Of a stretch of DNA of 64,000 bases, positions 18,798 through 27,251 are shown piece after piece. The notes below the pieces were generated by a model that saw only the letters and a program-made list of their open reading frames with translations, was not told the origin of the DNA and ran no database searches. Location of the stretch: the NCBI GenBank assembly GCA_026702615.1, contig JAPPBY010000005.1, forward strand, positions 26,661 through 90,660, given 5' to 3'. Source of the DNA: Chloroflexota bacterium (GTDB lineage Bacteria; Chloroflexota; Dehalococcoidia; Tepidiformales; Tepidiformaceae). The first letter of the stretch is position 1. Every line of letters begins with the position of its first letter. Made by a program: the position numbers and the translations under genes.

Positions 18798-21200
18798 ATG
18801 GGCCAGGACGACACGCCGTCAGCGCTCGAGGCTCTTCGGGAACGCCTCTCGAGGCTGAGCGAGGCTAGCGTCCGCATCAATGAGAGCCTCGACTTCAACG
18901 TCGTCCTCCAGGAAACCATCGACAACGCGCGGCGCCTCACCGGCGCCCGCTATGGCGTGATCGCCGCGATGAGTGAAGCCGGCGGTCTGGATGCGCTCCT
19001 CACCTCGGGTACGACGGAAGAGCAGCACGGCACGCTCACCGAACTGCCGGGCGGGAGGGGGATATTCGACCACTTCAGCACGATCGCGGGGCCTCTCCGT
19101 GTGGAGGACTGGGACGAATACGCCGCCTCGGCCGGACTCGCCGTCCCGCTGCCCATAACCGTCTTCGCCGGCCTGGCCACGCCCATGCGCCATCGCGCCG
19201 AGCCCGTGGGAGTCATCATGCTCGGGCACGACCGACCGGATGCCAGGTTCAGCGAGGAGGACGCCGAGACGCTGGTCATGTTCGCCTCGCAGGCGGCGTC
19301 GGTCATCGCCAACGCCCGGCGGCACCGGGACGTGCAGCGCGCCCGGGGCGACCTGGAGACCCTCGTGCATACCGCCCCGGTCGGCGTCGTCGTCCTCGAA
19401 GCGAAGACCGGCGAGCTGCTGTCGGTCAATCAGGAGGCGCTACGGCTCGTCGAGATTCTCAACCCCGGAAAGCCGCCGGCGGAACTCCTCACGTCCTTGA
19501 CCGTGCAGCGCGCGGATGGGCGCGAGGTTTCTCTGAGTGGCTTCCCCCTGGTCGAGGTGCTCCGGCCGGCGGGGACGGTACGAGGCGAGGAGGTAACCCT
19601 CACGATGCCCGAGGGCCGCTCGCTCACGACCCTCATCAACGCCACTCCCATCCGAATGGAGAACGGAGAGCTGGACAGGTACGTCATCACCCTGCAGGAC
19701 ATGACGCCACTGAGGGAGCTGGAGCGGCTCCGGGCCGAGTTCCTCGCCATGGTGAGCCACGAGCTCCGCGCCCCCCTCACCTCCGTCAAGGGCTCGATCA
19801 CCACCCTCCTGAACCCCTCGAGCCCGCTGAACCCGGCCGAGATTCTCCAGTTCCACCGCATCATCGATTCCCAGACCGACCAGATGCGAGAGTTGATCGC
19901 CGACCTCCTTGATGTGGCGCGTATCGACACCGGTACCCTGAGCGTCGCTCCGGAACCGACGGATCTCGCGACGCTGATCGGTGAGGCCCGGGAGGCCTTC
20001 CAGAGTGGTGGCGGCCAGCACACCCTGCTCATCGACCTCGATCCCGAGCTTCCCCTGGTTATGGCCGACCGGCTGCGCATGGTCCAGGTGTTGAACAACC
20101 TGCTGTTCAACGCGGCCAGGCACTCGCAGGAGACCTCGCCCATCAGGGTGTTGGTTGAGCGGGGGGAGATTCAGGTGACCGTCAGGGTGGCCGATGAGGG
20201 CAGCGGCGTGCCGGCAGACCAGATGTCGAGCCTGTTCCGAAAGTTCTCGGGCATCACCGCCGAGGACAGGGAACGCGACTTTGCGCGGACGGGCCTGGGC
20301 CTTGCCATCTGCAAGGGCATCGTCGAGGCGCACGGCGGCCGTATCTGGGCGGAGAGCGACGGACCGGGGACCGGCGCCCGCTTCTCCTTCACCATCCCCA
20401 CCGTGGGAACGGTAGAGGCCCCCTCGCCCGCCCAGACCGCCCAGCCATCCACCCGCTCCCCGCGACCGCAGGAGCAGGAGCGGTTGCGCGTGCTCGCCGT
20501 GGACGACGACCCCGAGGCGCTCCGCTACATCCGGACTGCGCTCACCGACTCCGGCTACGAGCCGATCGTGACGACCGAACCCCAGGATGCGCTCACCCTC
20601 ATGAAGGACGAACGCCCGCACCTGGCCTTGCTCGACCTGCGCCTTCCCGGAACCGACGGCATCGAGTTGATGGCGGAAATCACGGCGATGGCGGACGTGC
20701 CCGTCATCTTCATCTCGGCCTACGGACAGGACGAATTCATCGCCAGGGCCTTCGAAGAGGGAGCCGAAGACTACGTTGTGAAGCCTTTTTCAGCCACGGA
20801 GCTGGGCGCGCGGATTAAGGCGGCCCTTCGGAGGCGGGCAGCGTCCGAGCCCGAGGAGCCCTACGTCAGGGGCGACCTCGTCATCGACTTCAGCGAGCGG
20901 CGTGTAGTCCTCGCCGGTGAACTGATCACCCTGACACCTATCGAACACCGGACGCTCGTCGAGCTCTCGGCGAACGCGGGCCGGGTGGTCACCCATGAAC
21001 AGCTGCTGCGACGGGTGTGGGGTCTGCAGGCCGGCGACGACATCCGGCCCATGCGCACCGCCATCAACAGCATCCGCCGAAAGCTTGGCGACGATGCTGC
21101 GAGTCCCACCTACATCTTCACCGAGGCCCGCGTCGGCTATCGCATGGCGAAGCCTGAGCCTCCGGACGGGGACGAGGAAAGCGCGCGCTCGACGTCGTGA
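18798..21200 (+). CDS. Single-chain GAF-PAS-histidine kinase-receiver-winged helix regulator
   Basis: An 800-residue protein carrying a whole two-component system in one chain. GAF is at about 25-178 and PAS at about 185-305. HisKA has phospho-acceptor His321 (MVSHELRAPLTS), and the ATPase domain covers about 385-535 with the N box NNLLFNAARHS at 433-443 and G boxes DEGSG and GLGLAI. A Pro-rich linker follows. The receiver (about 563-678) has phospho-Asp613 and Lys662, and an OmpR/PhoB winged helix spans about 690-790. There is no membrane segment, so the kinase senses a cytosolic or diffusible signal through GAF/PAS. The start ATG follows AGGGGGAAGC. It is divergent from the cadherin gene, which may be its target. 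Confidence 0.92.
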   Translation: MGQDDTPSALEALRERLSRLSEASVRINESLDFNVVLQETIDNARRLTGARYGVIAAMSEAGGLDALLTSGTTEEQHGTLTELPGGRGIFDHFSTIAGPLRVEDWDEYAASAGLAVPLPITVFAGLATPMRHRAEPVGVIMLGHDRPDARFSEEDAETLVMFASQAASVIANARRHRDVQRARGDLETLVHTAPVGVVVLEAKTGELLSVNQEALRLVEILNPGKPPAELLTSLTVQRADGREVSLSGFPLVEVLRPAGTVRGEEVTLTMPEGRSLTTLINATPIRMENGELDRYVITLQDMTPLRELERLRAEFLAMVSHELRAPLTSVKGSITTLLNPSSPLNPAEILQFHRIIDSQTDQMRELIADLLDVARIDTGTLSVAPEPTDLATLIGEAREAFQSGGGQHTLLIDLDPELPLVMADRLRMVQVLNNLLFNAARHSQETSPIRVLVERGEIQVTVRVADEGSGVPADQMSSLFRKFSGITAEDRERDFARTGLGLAICKGIVEAHGGRIWAESDGPGTGARFSFTIPTVGTVEAPSPAQTAQPSTRSPRPQEQERLRVLAVDDDPEALRYIRTALTDSGYEPIVTTEPQDALTLMKDERPHLALLDLRLPGTDGIELMAEITAMADVPVIFISAYGQDEFIARAFEEGAEDYVVKPFSATELGARIKAALRRRAASEPEEPYVRGDLVIDFSERRVVLAGELITLTPIEHRTLVELSANAGRVVTHEQLLRRVWGLQAGDDIRPMRTAINSIRRKLGDDAASPTYIFTEARVGYRMAKPEPPDGDEESARSTS

Positions 21201-21296
21201 CGGGACGATGCTGTTCACGGCAGGGCGGCCTGGTGAGAGCGGACGTACGCTCGCGGGCGTCCCGATGCGGAGAGCCGGGGGAGGCCAGGCGCCTGA

Positions 21297-22154
21297 CTAC
21301 GTACCTGCCCGTTTCTGCGCCAACGCCACCAGCCGTTCGACCGCTGCCACCCGGGACGGGACGTCCTCGTCGGGTGGGCGGATCGCCCGCAGGATCGCCA
21401 GGTGCTCGATCGCTCGTACAACCACCCAGCGCCACATCAGGTTCGTGTTGACCGGCCCCGTCAGCTGGTACCCGCGCAAGTAGGCGAAAGCGGCCAACGG
21501 TCGGAACAGTCGCGTGATCACACGCAGCGCCGGGGTCGCGTCGAGCGGCTCGCCCAGCCGCACCACGGTTACCGTCCGCGCAACGTCCGCCTCGGCTGGC
21601 CCGGCCGCGCACGACCCCCAGTCGATCACCACCCGCCGCCCTCCCCGCTCCAGCAAGACGTTCCCGGCGTGGAAGTCTCCGTGGCAGAACCGGTCTCCGC
21701 CTTCGAGCCCCTCGATCGTTTCCCTGGCGAGCGTCGCCAGGTGCGGCGGAATCTCCACGTTCGCGACCCACTCGTCCGCCCGCTCGTGGACGGTCGCGAT
21801 TCCTGAGGGGGCGGGAAGCGCGTTCACCCGGGCATGGATCTTGCCCGTCTCCCACGCCTCCCGCGCCAGGAGCCACGGCTTGCGCCCCACGAGGTCGAGC
21901 AGGTTCTCCCCGTCGATGCGCTCCATGAGCGTGCCCGCGCGGCCGCTGAGGCGCAGCGCCTCGCCAAGACGCGGCGCCGGGATGCCCCCCGCCAGCGCCG
22001 CCGCTATAGCGATCCGCTCCGGCTCGACGTTGCCCTCGTACCCCTCCCGGAACAGCCGCAGGGCCTGACCATCCTCCCACGCGAAGATCTCCGCCTCCCA
22101 TCCCTCTCCCAGCTTCTCCAGGCTGGCAAGGTCGACGCTCGACCCCTCCGTCAT
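21297..22154 (-). CDS. APH-family phosphotransferase
   Basis: A 285-residue kinase-like protein of the aminoglycoside phosphotransferase (APH/choline kinase) family. The Brenner motif HGDFHAGNVLL is near residue 180 and the metal-binding DWG near 197. The N-lobe has LGEGWEAEIFAWEDGQALRLF with an alanine-leucine-arginine segment in place of the usual VAVK, as is common in APHs. Substrates in this family range from antibiotics to small-molecule alcohols, so resistance should not be assumed. It stands alone, convergent with the sensor kinase gene. Confidence 0.8.
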   Translation of the reverse strand: MTEGSSVDLASLEKLGEGWEAEIFAWEDGQALRLFREGYEGNVEPERIAIAAALAGGIPAPRLGEALRLSGRAGTLMERIDGENLLDLVGRKPWLLAREAWETGKIHARVNALPAPSGIATVHERADEWVANVEIPPHLATLARETIEGLEGGDRFCHGDFHAGNVLLERGGRRVVIDWGSCAAGPAEADVARTVTVVRLGEPLDATPALRVITRLFRPLAAFAYLRGYQLTGPVNTNLMWRWVVVRAIEHLAILRAIRPPDEDVPSRVAAVERLVALAQKRAGT

Positions 22155-22229
22155 GCCCCCTCCCCAGTCTCCGCAAGCTGCGCCATGCCGCTCCTGCCGC
22201 GCGCCGCCTCATCCTCGGGCAGAGCGGTA

Positions 22230-22301
22230 TACCCCCGGCAGGAATCGAACCTGCGCACATGGTTTAGGAAACCACTGCTCTATCCCCTGAGCTACGGGGG
22301 C
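22230..22301 (-). tRNA. tRNA-Arg (anticodon CCT)
   Basis: The minus strand folds as a full cloverleaf. The acceptor arm GCCCCCG pairs with CGGGGGT (last pair G-U). The D arm contains TAGCTCAGGGGATAGAGC, the anticodon stem GTGGT/ACCAT encloses TTCCTAA with anticodon CCT, and the T arm contains GGTTCGATTCC. CCA is not encoded. It would read AGG codons. Confidence 0.95.
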
Positions 22302-22363
22302 CTGCCTGTATGAGAACGCGCTTTCGCCGGGCTGTCTAGCGCCCGACCAGTCCGGCGTGCGAC

Positions 22364-23035
22364 CTAGACCGTGACCTCGCAGAGGTCGGGCGCCGGCACG
22401 ACCGGCGCGCCCGTGAGCTGCTGGACGTCGTCGACCGTGAAGCCGGGCGCGATCTCGCGCAGCTGGAAGGACTCGCCGGCGGGCTCGAAGAGGCCCAGGT
22501 CCGTCATCACGAGCGTGACCACGCCGGCCGCCGTCAGCGGCAGGGCGCAGCGTTCGAGCAGGCGCGGGCGGCCGTCGCGCGTCGTGTGTTCGAGCAGCAG
22601 GAACACCTGCTTCGCGCCCACCGCCAGGTCCATCGCCCCGCCGATGCCGCCGCCCTTCCGGCCGCTGATGCGCCAGTTCGCGAAGTCGCCGTTGGCGGCC
22701 GCCTCGTACGCCCCCAGGACGGCCACGTCGAGCAGCCCGCGCCGGATGATCGCGAACGCGTCGGCGTGGTGCACGATCGACGCGAGGGGCGTGAGCAGCA
22801 CCGGCTGCGCGCCGCCATTCACGACATAAGGCGTTGCCTCCTCCACCGTCGCGTTCCGCCCGTACCCGATGACGCCGTTCTCGGAGTGCAGGATGACCGT
22901 ACGGTCCTCCGGCACGAAGTCGGAGCAGCGCGTCGGCATGCCCACGCCCAGGTTCACCACCCAGCCGTCCTCGAACTCGGCCGCGACCCGCGCAGCCATC
23001 AGGTCGCGAGACAGCCGCTTCGCTTCGGCAGTCAT
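22364..23035 (-). CDS. CoA-transferase subunit B
   Basis: The 223-residue beta subunit of a family I 3-oxoacid-type CoA-transferase. The catalytic glutamate lies in the conserved SENG motif (HSENGVIGYG, about residues 51-60), after VNLGVGMPT and before the glycine-rich KGGGIGGAMDL. It pairs with the alpha subunit just upstream, and the 4-base overlap (ATGA at 23032-23035) implies translational coupling. The enzyme moves CoA between acyl-CoA and a carboxylate. The acid cannot be named: ketoadipate, acetoacetate and other acids are used by relatives. It is the last gene of a three-gene operon with an F420-type oxidoreductase. Confidence 0.9.
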   Translation of the reverse strand: MTAEAKRLSRDLMAARVAAEFEDGWVVNLGVGMPTRCSDFVPEDRTVILHSENGVIGYGRNATVEEATPYVVNGGAQPVLLTPLASIVHHADAFAIIRRGLLDVAVLGAYEAAANGDFANWRISGRKGGGIGGAMDLAVGAKQVFLLLEHTTRDGRPRLLERCALPLTAAGVVTLVMTDLGLFEPAGESFQLREIAPGFTVDDVQQLTGAPVVPAPDLCEVTV

Positions 23036-23775
23036 GACCGCGGCGTCCCGCTGAACATGGCGAGTGGCGGCGCCTGGAGCATGCCTCCCGCCTCCGGGAT
23101 GGACACGACCCGCTGCACGAAGATGCCCGGCGTGTGGATCAGGTCCGGGTCGAGCTCCCCCACTTCCACCACTTCCTCCGCCTCCACGAGCGTGCAGTCG
23201 GCCGCCATCGCCATGATCGGGTTGAAGTTGCGCTGCGAACGCCGGAACACGAGGTTCCCGAACGTGTCCGCCTTCCAGCAGCGAATGAGGGCGTAGTCGG
23301 CGACGATCGCCTCCTCGAGCACGTAGGTGCGGCCCCCGAACTCGCGGTGCTCCTTCCCCTCCGCCACCTCCGTCCCCACCCCCGCGGGCGTGAAGAACGC
23401 GGGGATGCCCGCCCCGCCCGCGCGGATGCGCTCGGCGAGCGTCCCCTGCGGCGTGATCTGCGCCTCGATCTCGCCTGCCTCGTTCAGCTCCTCGAGCGGG
23501 GTCCGTCGTGAGGGGTGGGTGGAGGCGGTGAACGCGAGAATCACGCGGCTCACGCGCTTCTCCTCGACCAGGTTGCCGGTCGTGATGACGCCGTCGTCGC
23601 GGGTCATGCCCGCGCCGTTCGCGATCAGCGTCAGGTCCGAGGCGCCCTGCTTGTAGAGGGCTGCGACGAGGTTGTGAGGAGAGCCCGGCTCGCCGAAGCC
23701 CGCCACGAGGATGCTCGAGCCGTCCTCGACCCCGGCGACGGCGTCCTCGAAGCTGGCGACGACTTTCGACTCCAT
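23032..23775 (-). CDS. CoA-transferase subunit A
   Basis: The 247-residue alpha subunit of the same family I CoA-transferase. The glycine-rich CoA-binding loop is VAGFGEPGSP (about 23-32), with NGAGMTRDDG and GGRTYVLEEAIVADYALIRCWKAD typical of the fold. The ATG at 23775 lies eight bases after the stop of the LLM oxidoreductase gene, so the three genes are probably co-transcribed. The acyl acceptor is unknown. Together with the redox enzyme it would fit activation and oxidation of a carboxylic acid, which is inference. Confidence 0.9.
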   Translation of the reverse strand: MESKVVASFEDAVAGVEDGSSILVAGFGEPGSPHNLVAALYKQGASDLTLIANGAGMTRDDGVITTGNLVEEKRVSRVILAFTASTHPSRRTPLEELNEAGEIEAQITPQGTLAERIRAGGAGIPAFFTPAGVGTEVAEGKEHREFGGRTYVLEEAIVADYALIRCWKADTFGNLVFRRSQRNFNPIMAMAADCTLVEAEEVVEVGELDPDLIHTPGIFVQRVVSIPEAGGMLQAPPLAMFSGTPRS

Positions 23776-23783
23776 CGCAGTGG

Positions 23784-24692
23784 CTACGCCCGGCCCATCC
23801 GCCCGACCAGGTAGGCCGCGGTGCGCCCTTCCGCTTCGGGGTCGACCGGCATGATGGAGGCGGAAAAGTCGCTCACGCCCATCGCTTCCAGCCGGTCGAG
23901 CGCCTCGTCGAGCGCGCGCTCGTCGCCGAGGATGGCGACGTCGCCTGGACCTCCCGCCCCCTCCCGATCCAGCATCGCCCGGTACGAGGGGATCCCCCCG
24001 TAGTTGGCCAGCATCTTGCCGACGCGCTCGCGTGCGTCGTCGGGGTTATCGGTAATGGCGATGGGGAAGGCCGCGACGATGCGTGGCGCCTCCCGCCCCG
24101 CCCGCTCCGAGGCCTCCCGCAGCGCCGGTGCGATGTAGTCCTCGATCGTGTCCGGTCCCGTCATCCAGAGGCTCGTGCCGTCCGCCACCGAACCCGCGAG
24201 CGCGAGCATGCGCGGCGCCATCGCCGCGAGCAGCACGGGCGGCGCCTCGGCGCCGGGAACGCCGTAGGTCGCGTTGATGCGGTAGCTGTCGTTCTCGACG
24301 TGCGTCTCCTCTCCCCGGAGCAGCGGGAGGAGCGCTTCCAGATAGTCGCGCATGTGTCGCGCGGGCCGCTCGAACGACATCCCCCACATGTCCTCGATCA
24401 CGAACTTGTGCGAGAGCCCGATGCCCAGCGCGAAGCGGTTCCCGGAGGCGGCCTGCACGGTCAGCGCCTGCTGCGCCATCGTCACGGGGTGGCGGGGGTA
24501 GGTGGGGACGACAGCCGTGCCCAGCTCGATGCGCTCCGTCTCCCGCCCGATCACCGTAAACGCGCTCATGGCGTCGAGCCCGAAGACGTTGGGCATCCAG
24601 ACGCTGTCGAAGCCTTGCGCTTCCAGCTCCTGCGTGCGCGCCAGCAGTCCGTCGAGGTCCTGCCGCCCGCCGATCATCACGCCAATACGCAT
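23784..24692 (-). CDS. LLM-class F420-dependent oxidoreductase
   Basis: A 302-residue luciferase-like TIM-barrel protein. It begins MRIGVMIGGRQDLDGLL and shows the family hallmarks: FDSVWMPNVFGLDAMSAF near 30-46, TAVVPTYPRHPVTMAQQALT, and GIGLSHKFVIEDMWGMSF near 105. The short 302-residue length and the GLSHKFVIEDMWG segment fit the F420-using subgroup (TIGR03564-like) rather than FMN monooxygenases. The distinction is by pattern only. It heads the operon with the CoA-transferase subunits, eight bases downstream, so its substrate is likely a CoA-linked or acid intermediate. Confidence 0.85.
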   Translation of the reverse strand: MRIGVMIGGRQDLDGLLARTQELEAQGFDSVWMPNVFGLDAMSAFTVIGRETERIELGTAVVPTYPRHPVTMAQQALTVQAASGNRFALGIGLSHKFVIEDMWGMSFERPARHMRDYLEALLPLLRGEETHVENDSYRINATYGVPGAEAPPVLLAAMAPRMLALAGSVADGTSLWMTGPDTIEDYIAPALREASERAGREAPRIVAAFPIAITDNPDDARERVGKMLANYGGIPSYRAMLDREGAGGPGDVAILGDERALDEALDRLEAMGVSDFSASIMPVDPEAEGRTAAYLVGRMGRA

Positions 24693-24809
24693 TCCCGTTC
24701 CTCCGAAGGCGCAAGGCTACCAGAGCGGTGCCCGCCCCTCATGCGCGCCCGCGACGCCGCGTTCCCCTAGGATTGGCCCCGGGCCACAGGACGCCCCGGG
24801 AGGATCGTT

Positions 24810-25751
24810 ATGGACGGCTGCATCGACGTACACCATCACGTGCCCTCAGCCGAGATTGCGGAGGCCGCCACGGAGGTCGGCATTCCCATGGCCGGCGCCT
24901 GGACCCCCGAGATGGCGATGGCCGCCATGGACGCCAGCGGCATCGCCGCGGCCGTGCTCACCCCCACCATCTTCGTCGCCGACGTGGGCGACCCCGCGGC
25001 GGCGGTTCCCCTCCACCGCGCCACCAACGATTACCTCTCCGGCGTCGCCCGGCGCTGGCCCCACCGCTTCGGCGCCTTCGCCACCCTCCCCCTTGTCGAC
25101 CCCGACGCCGCCCGCGCCGAGCTGGACCGCGCCTTCGACGACCTTGGCATGGACGGCGTCCTCCTCCCCAGCGGCGTCGGCCCCGACCTCATCGGCGCCG
25201 AGCGCTTCGACTCCACCCTGGCGGCAATGAACGACCGCGGCGCCGTCATCCACCTCCACCCGACAAAGTCGCACATCGGCATCCCCAACCTCTCCCCCGC
25301 CGTCGTCGACTTTCCCGTCGAGACGACGCGTGCGATCGGCAGCCTGCTCGCCTCCGGCGCGCTCGAGCGGTACGAGAACCTGACCTGGGTCATCGCCCAC
25401 GGCGGCGGCTGCTTTCCCTACATCGCCGGGCGCGTGGCCCGCTCCGACGGCGCCGAGCCCTTCACCACGACCGCCCCGCAGGGCACGCTCGCCTACCTCC
25501 GGCGCATGTACTTCGACGTCGCCGTGACCTGCCACCCCAACGCCTTCCCCAGCCTCCGCACCGTCACCGACATCGACCACATCGTCTTCGGCACCGACTA
25601 CCCCGCCTTCTCCCAGCAGGACGTCGACGAAGCGATGGCGTTTCTGGTGAACGAGTCCGGCTTCACCGAGGACGAGCTCGACGCCATCGCCTCAAAGAAC
25701 ATCAAGCCCCTCTTCCCCCGCCTCACCGCCGATATGCAGGCAGCCGGCTAG
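24810..25751 (+). CDS. Amidohydrolase family (ACMSD-like) metal enzyme
   Basis: A 313-residue amidohydrolase_2 family protein of the ACMSD/5-carboxyvanillate decarboxylase type. The N-terminal metal motif is DVHHH (residues 6-10). A further metal His lies in the IHLHPT strand, another in WVIAHGGGCFPY, and the catalytic Asp in VFGTDYPAF near residue 280. Such enzymes decarboxylate or hydrolyse aromatic acids and related compounds. The ATG at 24810 follows GGGAGGATCG. It is monocistronic, converging with the DUF192 gene three bases away. Confidence 0.88.
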   Translation: MDGCIDVHHHVPSAEIAEAATEVGIPMAGAWTPEMAMAAMDASGIAAAVLTPTIFVADVGDPAAAVPLHRATNDYLSGVARRWPHRFGAFATLPLVDPDAARAELDRAFDDLGMDGVLLPSGVGPDLIGAERFDSTLAAMNDRGAVIHLHPTKSHIGIPNLSPAVVDFPVETTRAIGSLLASGALERYENLTWVIAHGGGCFPYIAGRVARSDGAEPFTTTAPQGTLAYLRRMYFDVAVTCHPNAFPSLRTVTDIDHIVFGTDYPAFSQQDVDEAMAFLVNESGFTEDELDAIASKNIKPLFPRLTADMQAAG

Positions 25752-25754
25752 CCC

Positions 25755-26396
25755 CTAACGCCCCTCCACCCCCGGCGGGATCGCGACAACGTCGCCGACG
25801 CCCAGCCCCTGGCGCTCGAACCAGCCGCCGTTGACCTCTAGCGTGTACCGGTAGGGCTGCGCGGGCGTGAGGATGTCGAGGCTCAGGGGCACGCCGTGGA
25901 CGATCTCCAGCACGGTGCCGTCTGCTCCCAGGTAGGCGATGTCGAGCGGGATGAGCGTGTTCCGCATCCAGAAGCCGCCGGAGCGGTCGCCCGAAAAGAC
26001 AAACAGCATCCCCGCCAGCTCGTCCATCGACTGGCGAAACATTAGCCCCCGCTGCCGCTGGTCCGACCGGTTCGCGATCTCGACCGTCAGCGTCACCGAC
26101 GACTCGCCGTCCGCGCTGGTCACCGTGAGCCGCGTGATGGGGAGGAGGCACGGATCCGGGACGTTCGCCGAGCACCGTTCCGGAGTCCAGTCTCCCGCGA
26201 GGCCGGGGATGACCGCTCGGTGTACTTCGTCGGGGCTCGCCTCTGCTGTGGCGGTAGCCGCTGTCTTGGCCGTCGGCTCAGGCGCGACGGTTGTGACTAA
26301 CTTTGGGTCCGACTCCCCTTGCCCCTCCTGCACCGTCACGGCCAGCGTGACGGTCAGCGCCGCGAGGCCCGTCAGCAGGAGCGCGGCGTAGCGCAT
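25755..26396 (-). CDS. DUF192 protein with export signal
   Basis: A 213-residue exported protein. The N-terminus MRYAALLLTGLAALTVTLAVTV is a signal peptide or anchor, then comes a low-complexity linker. The C-terminal half is a DUF192 domain: RGLMFRQSMDELAGMLFVF, then GGFWMRNTLIPLDIAYL, then a final VNGGWF...GVGDVV strand. The family has no proven function. It is the last gene of a probable operon behind nudC, with only four bases between them. The longer N-terminal half is specific to this protein. Confidence 0.85.
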   Translation of the reverse strand: MRYAALLLTGLAALTVTLAVTVQEGQGESDPKLVTTVAPEPTAKTAATATAEASPDEVHRAVIPGLAGDWTPERCSANVPDPCLLPITRLTVTSADGESSVTLTVEIANRSDQRQRGLMFRQSMDELAGMLFVFSGDRSGGFWMRNTLIPLDIAYLGADGTVLEIVHGVPLSLDILTPAQPYRYTLEVNGGWFERQGLGVGDVVAIPPGVEGR

Positions 26397-26400
26397 CGTG

Positions 26401-27210
26401 CTAGCCCGCTATGTGGCGGGCCACCCAGGACGTGATGAGCCGGTTGGCGATGCTGATCGGACCGGGGATGTTCGGAAGCGCGTCCACCGGGAACCAGTCG
26501 GCGGCCGCGATCTCCGCATCTTCGAGGACGATGTCGCCGCTCTCGTACTCGGCGAAGAAGCCGAGCATGAGCGAGTTGGGGAACGGCCACGGCTGGCTGC
26601 CCCGGTACTCCAGGTTCTTCACGCGCAGCCCGACCTCCTCCTCCACCTCCCGCAGGAGCGCCCCCTCGACTGTCTCGCCAGGCTCCACGAACCCCGCGAG
26701 GGCGCTGTACAGGCCCTCGGGGAAGCGGTGGCTGCGCGCCAGCAGCACCTCGTCGCCCCGGTGAATGAGCGTGATGATCGCCGGGGAGAGCTGCGGGAAG
26801 CGCAGCAGGCCGCACTGTGGGCACCGCATCGAGCGCTCGCCGGACACCGGTTCGTTGCGAGCGCCGCAGCTTCCGCAGAAACGGTTGATCCGCTCCCACT
26901 CGACGATCTGCACAGCACGGCCCGCGGCCATCCACATCTCTTCGTCGGTCATCCCGTAAACGGAGAAGAGGTCGCAGAAGTGCCAGCCCTTGCCCGCCTC
27001 CGCTTCATTCGCGACCCCCGCCGCCCAGACCTGCTGCCCGTCGATTGTGCCGATGAAGTGCGCCGCCCCGGTCCGGGGCAGGCGGTCCGCTTCCCGCTGT
27101 TCGGCGAGGGCCGCGTCTGCCTCGCGGAACAGGACGCGGTCGCGCTGCACGAGCATCCAGAGCCGCGAGCTGTCGCTGTCTTCCGGCGGAACCACTCCGG
27201 GTTCGAACAT
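26401..27210 (-). CDS. nudC: NAD(+) diphosphatase (Nudix)
   Basis: NudC cleaves NADH/NAD+ to NMN and AMP, and decaps NAD-RNA in some bacteria. This 269-residue protein has the N-terminal NudC domain, a zinc ribbon with the pairs CGSC and CPQC near residues 113-135, and the Nudix box GFVEPGETVEGALLREVEEEVGL near 172-194. The NudC-specific SQPWPFPNSLM is at about 206-216. All expected metal residues are present. It is downstream of an ABC exporter and an LLM enzyme and four bases before the DUF192 gene, so it is probably part of a five-gene transcript. Confidence 0.93.
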   Translation of the reverse strand: MFEPGVVPPEDSDSSRLWMLVQRDRVLFREADAALAEQREADRLPRTGAAHFIGTIDGQQVWAAGVANEAEAGKGWHFCDLFSVYGMTDEEMWMAAGRAVQIVEWERINRFCGSCGARNEPVSGERSMRCPQCGLLRFPQLSPAIITLIHRGDEVLLARSHRFPEGLYSALAGFVEPGETVEGALLREVEEEVGLRVKNLEYRGSQPWPFPNSLMLGFFAEYESGDIVLEDAEIAAADWFPVDALPNIPGPISIANRLITSWVARHIAG

Positions 27211-27251
27211 GACCGCGCCAGCCTACAGGCTCGGCCGCGCCCCGCGAACTA

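Noticed and set aside
21297..22154. APH-family gene as an antibiotic resistance gene
   Set aside because: The family covers many kinases; there is no closer match or mobile context.
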